A stretch of DNA of 13,142 nucleotides from the NCBI GenBank assembly GCA_036387415.1, contig DASVTU010000021.1, positions 1 to 13,142 on the forward strand. The letters run 5' to 3'. Positions 1 through 13,142 of the stretch are shown piece by piece. The notes under the pieces are model-generated. The model had not been told where the DNA came from. It made no database searches and saw nothing but the letters and a program-made list of their open reading frames with translations. The stretch's first letter is position 1, and each line of letters starts with the position of its first letter. A program made the translations under genes and the position numbers. This stretch comes from DASVTU01 sp036387415 (GTDB lineage: Bacteria > Acidobacteriota > Blastocatellia > Pyrinomonadales > Pyrinomonadaceae).

Positions 1-4031
<4,031 letters not shown>

Positions 4032-4050
4032 TTTTTTATCTCCGATAAAA

Positions 4051-4150
4051 GTAAGCAGTAAGCCGTCAGCAGTGAACAGTAGAAACTTGTCGGGCGGTGA
4101 GCGGTGAGCCGTAAGCTTTTAACTGCTCACCGCCCACCGCTCACTGCTCA

Positions 4151-4152
<2 letters not shown>
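4051..4152. repeat. Folded heptamer array in the rpoB-rpoC gap
   Basis: Tandem degenerate 7-bp words run at constant spacing: gtaagca, gtaagcc, gtcagca, gtgaaca (4051-4078), then gtgagcg, gtgagcc, gtaagct (4097-4117). The inverse words gctcacc, gcccacc, gctcact, gctcact follow at 4125-4152. Positions 4092-4109 and 4125-4142 form an inverted repeat matching at 16 of 18 positions around a 15-base loop. The last word overlaps the rpoB stop codon (4151-4153). In RNA this would give a GC-rich hairpin between the beta and beta-prime coding regions. There is no T-run, so an intrinsic terminator is unlikely; a role in RNA processing or stability is possible but not shown. Confidence 0.85.
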
Positions 4153-8632
<4,480 letters not shown>

Positions 8633-8653
8633 CAGGATTTCCTTATAATGTTT

Positions 8654-8712
8654 GACGATAGACGATTGACCATCGAGATAAAAGCGTCTCCATCGTCCAA
8701 CGTCTGTGGTCT
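8654..8712. repeat. Folded heptamer array upstream of rpoB
   Basis: Left half: gacgata, gacgatt, gaccatc (8654-8674), each 7 bp. Right half: cgtctcc, atcgtcc, aacgtct, gtggtct (8685-8712), which read as GACG-type words on the other strand. The two halves are inverted and imperfectly complementary. The array ends about 20 bp from the rpoB start codon, so a folded RNA would sit next to the translation initiation region. Confidence 0.75.
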
Positions 8713-8744
8713 ATGTTCTGAATAATGTTCAAAGACGCCAAAGG

Positions 8745-8773
8745 GCGGTCAGAGCGCACGGGTCTCTGACCGC
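8745..8773 (-). promoter_or_regulatory. Perfect 10-bp hairpin, candidate attenuator or processing site before rpoB
   Basis: Positions 8745-8754 and 8764-8773 are exact reverse complements (gcggtcagag and ctctgaccgc) around a 9-base loop. On the transcribed strand the stem is followed by CCTTTGGCGTC and TTTG rather than an uninterrupted T-run, so it is at best a partial terminator. A weaker 5-bp stem (8781-8785 with 8792-8796) lies just upstream. Location between rplL and rpoB matches the E. coli attenuator and RNase III site; function here is inferred. Confidence 0.5.
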
Positions 8774-8845
8774 TTGGAACTAACCAAAAGCGGTTAATCT
8801 TCTTCAAAATTTTTGGGAGTAACGACAGCGCCTCAATACTCCCTT

Positions 8846-8875
8846 ACCTTAGCCGCGAACGGCTCTCTCTGTCAA
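8846..8875 (-). promoter_or_regulatory. Possible internal promoter for rpoBC
   Basis: On the minus strand a perfect -35 box TTGACA (8870-8875) is followed after 18 bp by TAAGGT (8846-8851), a poor -10 box. The spacer overlaps a short stem-loop (8851-8855 with 8860-8864). The -35 match is good but the -10 match is weak, so this is only a candidate. Confidence 0.28.
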
Positions 8876-8905
8876 GACAACTCGAAACGGCGACGTATGA
8901 TAGAT

Positions 8906-8949
8906 GCGTCAAACGTCAACCGCGTTTGTCGGCGATTGACGTTTGACGC
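8906..8949. repeat. Folded heptamer array just downstream of rplL
   Basis: A perfect 14-bp inverted repeat, GCGTCAAACGTCAA (8906-8919) and its complement (8936-8949), surrounds a 16-base loop. Each arm consists of two 7-bp words: cgtcaaa, cgtcaac on the left and attgacg, tttgacg on the right. It begins 18 bp after the rplL stop codon. No T-run follows the stem on the transcribed strand. It may protect or process the 3' end of the abundant L7/L12 message, which is inference. Confidence 0.8.
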
Positions 8950-8966
8950 CGTTTCCATCAGCGTCC

Positions 8967-9353
8967 TTACTTGACTTCGACGGTCGCGCCAGCATCAGCC
9001 AGCTTCTGCCGAATCGTCTCGGCCTCTTCCTTCGAGACGCCCTCCTTGACGGCCTTCGGAGCGGCTTCAACGAGGTCTTTAGCTTCCTTCAAGCCGAGCG
9101 CGGTAATCTCGCGGACGACCTTGATGACGTTGATTTTGTTGCCACCAGCGGCTTGCAGAATAACGTCGAACTCGGTCTTTTCTTCCACCGGAGCGGCTGC
9201 CGCGTCGCTGCCGCCCGCCGCCGGTGCCGCCGCAACGGTGGCCGCCGCTGCCGAAACGCCGAAAGTCTCTTCCAGCAATTTAACGAACTCTGATGCTTCC
9301 AACAGAGTCATTCCTTTGATGTATTCCAATGCATCTTCACGTGTAGCTGCCAT
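8967..9353 (-). CDS. rplL: Large ribosomal subunit protein bL12 (L7/L12)
   Basis: This is the multicopy stalk protein that recruits and activates translation GTPases such as EF-Tu and EF-G on the 50S subunit. At 128 aa it has the usual length. The N-terminal dimerisation and L10-binding domain covers residues 1-33, an Ala/Pro/Gly-rich hinge about 34-56, and the globular C-terminal domain 58-128 with the conserved GGNKINVIKVVREITALGLK segment and the KDLVEAAPK helix. An in-frame TAG three codons upstream of ATG 9353 fixes the start. A strong GGAGG lies 13 bases upstream, slightly further than usual. The 267-bp gap to rplJ is long for this gene pair. Confidence 0.98.
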   Translation of the reverse strand: MAATREDALEYIKGMTLLEASEFVKLLEETFGVSAAAATVAAAPAAGGSDAAAAPVEEKTEFDVILQAAGGNKINVIKVVREITALGLKEAKDLVEAAPKAVKEGVSKEEAETIRQKLADAGATVEVK

Positions 9354-9538
9354 GATAATCTAATAACCTCCTCAGGGGTTCTTCTTGTTGTGCTCCAGTT
9401 TGTTTACGGTTCGCAAGCCGAAAGAACCCACGGGACACTTTCTCGAATTTGTTGCATCCAAACTTGAAAAGCGTCCGAGCCGCAAAGGACAACCTGACAT
9501 GTTGCCCCGCTCGTTTTAACCGCGTCCGGCACTTGCAT

Positions 9539-9612
9539 TGCGGATTGCGGAATTCGGATTGCGGATTCTAAGAAATTAACTGAATTCTTCTTCCAATCCG
9601 CATTCCGCAATC
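9539..9612. repeat. Folded heptamer array in the rplJ-rplL gap
   Basis: Four 7-bp words tgcggat, tgcggaa, ttcggat, tgcggat (9539-9566) face the inverse words atccgca and ttccgca (9596-9609). Positions 9543-9560 and 9595-9612 are complementary at 17 of 18 positions around a 34-base loop. It ends 8 bp from the rplJ stop codon (9621-9623). The same word family occurs in the rplK-rplA gap. The remaining ~185 bp toward rplL (9354-9538) show only a 5-bp stem at 9408-9428 and the rplL ribosome binding site. Confidence 0.85.
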
Positions 9613-9620
9613 TAAAATCG

Positions 9621-10157
9621 TCAGGCGGTTTCGCCACCGCCCTGTTTATCGCCAATCTGTTTGATGACCACTGCGAGGTTGCGCGGCACGGCGGAAAGCA
9701 CCGTGACGAGTCGTTGCGCCTGGCAGTTAATCAAGAACATCACTTTGGAAATCAAAACTTCCTTCGGCGGCAGACTGGCAAACGCCTCGACCTGGCTGAG
9801 CGCCACCACCCGCCCCTCGACGACGCCCGCCTTGAAGGTAAACACGTCCGGGTTTTCCTTCGCGAACTTGGAAACCGCTTTGGACAGCGTAACGGGGTCG
9901 CCCGACGAGACAGCGATGGCCGTCACGCCCTTGAAGTGTTCCGACGCCTGTTCAAACGGCGTCCCGACCGACGCCCTGCGCGCCAGTGTATTCTTGACGA
10001 CCGAATAGGTCGCGCCCGCTTCACGCAGGCGATTGCGTAACTCCTGATCCTTCGACACAGTCATCTTGTTAAAGCCGACGAGCATTGCGGCAGTCGCTTC
10101 TTGAAACTGCTGTGTGAGGGCTTCGAGGTCTTTCTGTTTGTGTTCTCTTGTCTTCAT
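9621..10157 (-). CDS. rplJ: Large ribosomal subunit protein uL10
   Basis: uL10 anchors the L7/L12 dimers to 23S rRNA at the GTPase-associated centre. The protein is 178 aa, a normal length. The N-terminal RNA-binding part (residues 1 to about 130) includes MLVGFNKMTV and the LRNRLREAGATYSVVKNTLARRA stretch typical of the family. The C-terminal helical part (about 135-170) would bind L12 dimers. ATG 10157 has AGGAG eight bases upstream. It starts only 18 bp after the rplA stop, so translation may be coupled to L1, and there is no room in the gap for the usual L10 leader RNA. Confidence 0.97.
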   Translation of the reverse strand: MKTREHKQKDLEALTQQFQEATAAMLVGFNKMTVSKDQELRNRLREAGATYSVVKNTLARRASVGTPFEQASEHFKGVTAIAVSSGDPVTLSKAVSKFAKENPDVFTFKAGVVEGRVVALSQVEAFASLPPKEVLISKVMFLINCQAQRLVTVLSAVPRNLAVVIKQIGDKQGGGETA

Positions 10158-10175
10158 CTTCTCTGCTCCTCACCC

Positions 10176-10871
10176 TTATTTGACGTAAGCCGTTTCATCG
10201 AGCAGCACGCCCGGACTCATCGTGGATGCGAGGTTAACTTTTTTGACGTATTTGCCCTTCGCCGTCGAAGGCTTGGCGCGGACGACCGCATCTAGCAGCA
10301 CTTGCGCGTTTTCGCGCAGGAGTTGCGACTCGAAAGAAACCTTGCCGATGCCGACGTGAATGACGCCCGTCTTATCGACGCGATATTCGACCTTGCCTGC
10401 CTTCGTCTCACGCACGGCGGTCGTCACATCGAACGTCACCGTACCCGTCTTCGGATTTGGCATCAACCCGCGCGGGCCGAGAATTTTGCCGAGTTGACCG
10501 ACCGAGCGCATCATGTCGGGCGTAGCGATAACGGCATCGAAATCGAGCCAACCGCCTTTAATCTTGTCCACCATGTCGTCGCCGCCGACGAAATCCGCGC
10601 CCGCCTCTTCGGCCTCGCGAATCTTGTCGCCCTGCGCGATAACGAGCACGCGCTTCGACTTACCAAGCCCGTGCGGTAAAACGACGGTGCCGCGTACGAG
10701 TTGGTCGGCCTTGCGCGGGTCAACGCCGAGCCACATCGTCAGTTCAACCGTCTCGTCAAACTTGGCGAAAGTAATCTCTTTGACCTTCGCCAATCCTTCG
10801 TCGAGATTGTATTTCCGTCCCGGCTCAATCTTTTCCAGAGCCGCACGGTACTTCTTTCCGTGACTTGCCAT
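10176..10871 (-). CDS. rplA: Large ribosomal subunit protein uL1
   Basis: uL1 forms the mobile L1 stalk of the 50S subunit, where it helps release deacylated tRNA from the E site; in several bacteria it also represses its own operon. The start is placed at ATG 10871 (MASHGKKYRAAL), giving 231 aa, because GGAGGA stands seven bases upstream. An in-frame ATG at 10907 would add 12 unconserved residues that cover the ribosome binding site. Family features visible include the KFDETVELTMWLGVDPRKADQ region, VRGTVVLPHGLGK, and the LGPRGLMPNPKTGTVT signature in the RNA-binding domain. The gene lies between rplK (187-bp gap with an array) and rplJ (18-bp gap). Confidence 0.97.
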   Translation of the reverse strand: MASHGKKYRAALEKIEPGRKYNLDEGLAKVKEITFAKFDETVELTMWLGVDPRKADQLVRGTVVLPHGLGKSKRVLVIAQGDKIREAEEAGADFVGGDDMVDKIKGGWLDFDAVIATPDMMRSVGQLGKILGPRGLMPNPKTGTVTFDVTTAVRETKAGKVEYRVDKTGVIHVGIGKVSFESQLLRENAQVLLDAVVRAKPSTAKGKYVKKVNLASTMSPGVLLDETAYVK

Positions 10872-10905
10872 TTGTGCTTCCTCCGAGGTGCAAGCGAAGC
10901 CTTTC

Positions 10906-11045
10906 AATTGCGGATTTCGGAATGCGGATTAACAATCCGTTCGCCTTGTCTCCGACAACTAAATCAACTTCTCCCTCTCAATGGTTGCGAGATGCAGACT
11001 CTCGAATTCTGCTTTTCTTCAATCCGCATTCCGCAATCGGCAATT
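10906..11045. repeat. Folded heptamer array in the rplK-rplA gap
   Basis: Left arm 10906-10930 and right arm 11021-11045 match in inverted orientation at 23 of 25 positions, separated by 90 bases. The arms are built of 7-bp words tgcggat, ttcggaa, tgcggat (10909-10929) and atccgca, ttccgca, atcggca (11022-11042). The word family is the same as in the rplJ-rplL gap. The central 90 bases contain a short stem (cgaga/tctcg near 10988-11004) and no recognisable gene. The array occupies most of the 187-bp gap and stops about 13 bp from the rplK stop codon. Confidence 0.85.
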
Positions 11046-11058
11046 ACTGAAACAGTAA

Positions 11059-11484
11059 CTACTCAATCGTGAGTCCCATATTCTTGGCCGTGCCTTCGAT
11101 GATGCGGACGGCGGCTTCGACGTTCGTCGTGTTGAGGTCGGGCAGTTTGAGTCGCGCAATCTCTTCGATTTTGTCGCGCGAAATCGTGCCGATTTTTTCC
11201 TTGTTCGGCTTGCCGGAGCCTTTCGAGACGCCCGCCGCTTTCTTCAAGAGGTCTGCCGCCGGAGGCGTCTTGGTCTCAAACGTGAAGGAGCGGTCGGCGT
11301 AAACCGTGATGACGACCGGAATCTTCATGTCCGGGTCGGCCTGCGCCGTCTTCGCGTTGAAAGCTTTGCAGAACTCCATGATGTTGACGCCGTGCTGACC
11401 GAGCGCGGGGCCGATGGGCGGTGCCGGATTGGCCTTGCCCGCCGGAACCTGCAACTTGATATAACCTGTTATCTTCTTTGCCAT
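11059..11484 (-). CDS. rplK: Large ribosomal subunit protein uL11
   Basis: uL11 binds the GTPase-associated region of 23S rRNA at the stalk base, the thiostrepton site, and takes part in the stringent response on stalled ribosomes. The 141-aa length is standard. The N-terminal domain has KLQVPAGKANPAPPIGPALGQHGVNIMEFCKAFN with the prolines of the drug-binding face. The C-terminal RNA-binding domain begins about residue 73 and ends with NTTNVEAAVRIIEGTAKNMG. The MAKK start is the family start, so ATG 11484 is secure. However, no Shine-Dalgarno sequence is visible upstream; a heptamer array begins six bases before the start codon. Confidence 0.97.
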   Translation of the reverse strand: MAKKITGYIKLQVPAGKANPAPPIGPALGQHGVNIMEFCKAFNAKTAQADPDMKIPVVITVYADRSFTFETKTPPAADLLKKAAGVSKGSGKPNKEKIGTISRDKIEEIARLKLPDLNTTNVEAAVRIIEGTAKNMGLTIE

Positions 11485-11490
11485 TGTTAG

Positions 11491-11565
11491 TAAATCGTGA
11501 ATGGTAAATGGTAAATCGTGAAAGACAGTTTTTATCTATTCGCGATTTACGATTTACGATTTACG
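11491..11565. repeat. Folded heptamer array in the nusG-rplK gap
   Basis: Words taaatcg, tgaatgg, taaatgg, taaatcg (11491-11518) at exact 7-bp spacing face three copies of cgattta (11543-11563), the inverse word. The AT-rich arms would form a weak hairpin with a loop of about 25 bases. The array fills nearly all of the 85-bp gap, between the nusG stop (11570-11572) and the rplK start codon (11482-11484). Confidence 0.85.
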
Positions 11566-11569
11566 TCCT

Positions 11570-12130
11570 TTATTCGTCTTCCGTAAATGTTACTTTCTCG
11601 ACATCGAGGAAATTCAATTCGACGGGCGTCGAGCGACCGAAAATCGTGACCACGACCTTGAGCGTGGATTTGTCTGCGTTGACCTCTTCAACCTTGCCCG
11701 TGAAACTGGCGAACGGCCCCGACTTGATACGCACCGTCTCGCCCGACGTGTAGGTAAACTTCGGCTTCGGCTTCTCCGCCGCCTCGGTCACGTTGTGGAC
11801 AATCTGGTCAACTTCCTGCGGCGTCAGCGGCGTCGGCGTCTGTCCGCCGACAAAGCCCGTCACTTTGGGCGTTGATTTAATCAGGTGAAAAACGTTATCG
11901 GGGATGTGGCCGCGTTCGTCGCACTCAATCTGCACCAGCACGTAGCCGGGGTAGAACATACGCGACGACTCGACGCGCTTGTTGCCGCGCATCTCAACCA
12001 CCGTCTCGGTCGGCACCAGCACCTCTGTTATCTCGGCTTGCAAATCGGTGTCGCGGATGCGCGCCTTCAAGGAGTCGCGCACCTTCTTTTCGTGCCCCGA
12101 ATATGTGTGAAGGATGAACCACTGCTGCAT
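11570..12130 (-). CDS. nusG: Transcription termination/antitermination factor NusG
   Basis: NusG binds the RNA polymerase clamp, suppresses pausing, and links polymerase to Rho or to ribosomal protein S10. It has 186 aa, the normal size. The N-terminal NGN domain (about 1-110) carries WFILHTYSGHEKKV, the FYPGYVLVQ segment at 59-67 and TGFVGG at 91-96. The C-terminal KOW domain (about 128-182) has GPFASFTGKVEEV at 138-150 and the closing FGRSTPVELNFLDVEKV segment. ATG 12130 has AAGGA eight bases upstream. It follows secE by 47 bp, the usual secE-nusG pairing. Confidence 0.98.
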   Translation of the reverse strand: MQQWFILHTYSGHEKKVRDSLKARIRDTDLQAEITEVLVPTETVVEMRGNKRVESSRMFYPGYVLVQIECDERGHIPDNVFHLIKSTPKVTGFVGGQTPTPLTPQEVDQIVHNVTEAAEKPKPKFTYTSGETVRIKSGPFASFTGKVEEVNADKSTLKVVVTIFGRSTPVELNFLDVEKVTFTEDE

Positions 12131-12177
12131 TTCAGAATTCCTTGCTTCGGCTTCCGATAGAGACGCCGCCGAACCTT

Positions 12178-12570
12178 TTAACTAATCAAACGTTCAATCT
12201 GTCCAATCAAAAATGTAAAGCCTTTGTCTATCGCCCAGAGGTAGAAAGCGAAGAAAACGACGGCGATGATAGTGATAATCGTCGTGTTTCTGACCTCCAA
12301 CGCCGTCGGCCACGAAACGCGTTTCAACTCCGCGCGCACGTCGTGCACAAACGTCGCGGCGCGCCCGAAGAAGCCTTCGCGCGGCCCCTCGACGCCGCGT
12401 TCACGTCGCACAGCACGCCCCTCTTTGCCTTCGCCAAACCTTGCGGCACGCGGTGCGGCGGATGCGCCCGCCGGAACATCCGACGAACTCACGCGTCCCG
12501 GAGGCGGCTCCGGCAGCAGATTCGCGTCATCCTCCCTGTCCGTCATCTGGTCGTCCTCTTTCTTCGACAC
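12178..12570 (-). CDS. secE: Preprotein translocase subunit SecE
   Basis: SecE clamps SecY in the inner-membrane SecYEG channel. The conserved core is residues 71-130: an amphipathic helix, the ELKRVSWPT motif at 81-89, and one transmembrane helix at about 96-114. The first 65-70 residues are Pro/Ala/Gly-rich and charged, probably disordered, and make this protein about twice as long as minimal single-helix SecE. The start given is GTG 12570 with AAGGAAG nine bases upstream. ATG 12546 (residue 9) with AGAGGA seven bases upstream is an equally plausible start and would give 122 aa. It lies between tRNA-Trp and nusG, the standard context. Confidence 0.94.
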   Translation of the reverse strand: MSKKEDDQMTDREDDANLLPEPPPGRVSSSDVPAGASAAPRAARFGEGKEGRAVRRERGVEGPREGFFGRAATFVHDVRAELKRVSWPTALEVRNTTIITIIAVVFFAFYLWAIDKGFTFLIGQIERLIS

Positions 12571-12604
12571 CCGATTTCTTCCTTTTCACTCAAACCATTA
12601 CTGA

Positions 12605-12677
<73 letters not shown>

Positions 12678-12684
12678 CTATGAA

Positions 12685-12761
12685 GGGATGTGGGCGGAGG
12701 GATGAGGGATGAATAAAACAAATTTCTCATTCATCTCTTATCCTTCATCCTTTATCCCTTA
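12685..12761. repeat. Folded heptamer array in the rpmG-tRNA-Trp gap
   Basis: Four 7-bp words gggatgt, gggcgga, gggatga, gggatga (12685-12712) face five inverse words tcattca, tctctta, tccttca, tccttta, tccctta (12727-12761). The arms are imperfectly complementary around a short AT-rich loop. The last word includes the rpmG stop codon (12759-12761), and the other end lies 7 bp from the tRNA 5' end. It could help release the tRNA from the polycistronic transcript, though this is inference. Confidence 0.8.
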
Positions 12762-12911
12762 CTTAGTCTCTTTATGAGACCTGTGGCAACGACAACGACG
12801 GCAGAACTTTTTGAATTCGAGACGCTCCGTGGTCGTCTTCTTATTCTTCGTCGTCACGTAGTTCCGACTCTTGCATTCCGTGCACTGAAGCACCACATTA
12901 TCGCGCGGCAT
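12759..12911 (-). CDS. rpmG: Large ribosomal subunit protein bL33
   Basis: bL33 is a small 50S protein near the E site. The reading frame from ATG 12911 gives 50 aa (MPRDNVVLQCTECKSRNYVT...). It has the four cysteines of the zinc-ribbon (C10, C13, C37, C40), so it is the zinc-binding form, and ends in the family's HKETK tail. An extra cysteine at position 42 (CRRCRCH) is not part of the usual pattern. AAAGG lies six bases upstream of the start. It sits 83 bp downstream of tuf and before tRNA-Trp, its common bacterial position. The stop codon lies inside a heptamer repeat. Confidence 0.95.
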   Translation of the reverse strand: MPRDNVVLQCTECKSRNYVTTKNKKTTTERLEFKKFCRRCRCHRSHKETK

Positions 12912-12994
12912 AATTTACCTTTACTCTCTTCAATCCGCTCACAAGCGGCTCAAAACTACTCTACAACAAAAACAACTCGGACGAGATTCGGCAG

Positions 12995-13142
12995 CTATTC
13001 AATGATGTCAGAGATGGTGCCCGCTCCCACCGTTCGCCCGCCTTCTCTGATCGCGAACCTTAACCCCTTCTCCATCGCGATCGGCGTGATCAACGTGATC
13101 TCCATCGCTACGTTATCCCCAGGCATTACCATCTCTACTCCC
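12995..13142 (-). CDS. tuf: Elongation factor Tu (partial, C-terminal 48 residues)
   Basis: EF-Tu delivers aminoacyl-tRNA to the ribosome as a GTP complex. Only the end of domain 3 is present: GVEMVMPGDNVAME... through ...EKGLRFAIREGGRTVGAGTISDIIE and a TAG stop (12995-12997). The sequence matches the family C-terminus closely. Codon use in this fragment is unlike the neighbouring genes: all three arginines use AGG, AGA or CGA, and TTA and several GTA codons appear. The gap to rpmG (12912-12994) holds a 5-bp stem-loop (12935-12948) without a T-run and the rpmG ribosome binding site. Many bacteria carry two tuf copies, so which copy this is cannot be told. Confidence 0.96.
   Translation of the reverse strand, partial: GVEMVMPGDNVAMEITLITPIAMEKGLRFAIREGGRTVGAGTISDIIE

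Larger units (their letters stand above)
8633..8966 (-). other. rplL-rpoB intergenic region (334 bp)
   Basis: No gene is supported here. In transcription order it holds a folded heptamer array (8906-8949), a possible promoter (8846-8875), a 5-bp hairpin with a TTCG loop on the transcribed strand (8851-8864), a small hairpin (8781-8796), a perfect 10-bp hairpin (8745-8773), a second heptamer array (8654-8712) and the rpoB ribosome binding site. In E. coli the same gap carries a partial transcription attenuator and an RNase III processing site that set the ratio of L7/L12 to beta. A similar job is plausible here, by position and structure only. Confidence 0.6.

Noticed and set aside
8906..8949. 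Intrinsic terminator after rplL
   Set aside because: The 14-bp inverted repeat is strong but is followed by ATCTATCATACG on the minus strand, not a T-run; it fits the heptamer array pattern better.
9404..9655. An 83-codon minus-strand frame across the rplJ-rplL gap
   Set aside because: It begins inside the rplJ 3' end out of frame, and much of it is the translation of the TGCGGAT heptamer array. No ribosome binding site or family similarity supports it.
10872..10907. Upstream ATG for rplA adding 12 residues
   Set aside because: The extension covers the GGAGGA ribosome binding site of ATG 10871 and does not resemble the family N-terminus.
12935..12948. Terminator after tuf
   Set aside because: The stem CCGCT/AGCGG is only 5 bp with a 4-base loop, and no T-run follows on the transcribed strand.

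Overview
The window carries one long minus-strand array of core transcription and translation genes in the classic bacterial order tuf - rpmG - tRNA-Trp - secE - nusG - rplK - rplA - rplJ - rplL - rpoB - rpoC. Transcription runs from right to left. rpoC runs off the left edge, missing only its last few dozen codons. tuf enters at the right edge, with only its last 48 codons present. No plus-strand gene is supported. The proteins are clearly bacterial. GC is mostly 55-60%. A zinc-ribbon insertion in the beta subunit, E. coli-like lineage insertions in beta and beta-prime, and heptamer-rich spacers all fit an Acidobacteriota-type organism (possibly Blastocatellia), but this placement is recalled impression plus inference, not a search result.

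Right to left: the tuf tail (EF-Tu) and rpmG (L33) are followed by a tRNA-Trp(CCA). Next come secE (translocon subunit) and nusG (elongation factor), then rplK (L11), rplA (L1), rplJ (L10) and rplL (L7/L12), which build the ribosomal L1 and L12 stalks. Last are rpoB and rpoC, the two large RNA polymerase subunits. The genes supply ribosome and polymerase parts in a coordinated way. NusG binds the polymerase made here, and SecE serves the ribosome exit side.

The spacers are the most unusual part. Every intergenic gap of about 80 bp or more downstream of rpmG holds a degenerate tandem array of 7-bp words, arranged so that the two halves are inverted and can fold into a hairpin. The word differs between gaps (GTGAGCG, GACGATA, CGTCAAA, TGCGGAT twice, TAAATCG, GGGATGA), but the 7-bp period and the folded layout are constant. 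Two arrays overlap the stop codon of the upstream gene, and one takes the place of the Shine-Dalgarno region of rplK.

Other points for a second look: the beta subunit has an insertion with eight cysteines, and its first half has exactly the cysteine spacing of the beta-prime zinc-binding domain. rpoC changes composition sharply inside the gene near the active-site motif, from about 56% to about 68% GC. The tuf tail has codon use unlike its neighbours. The 334-bp rplL-rpoB gap holds two heptamer arrays, a strong hairpin and a possible promoter.
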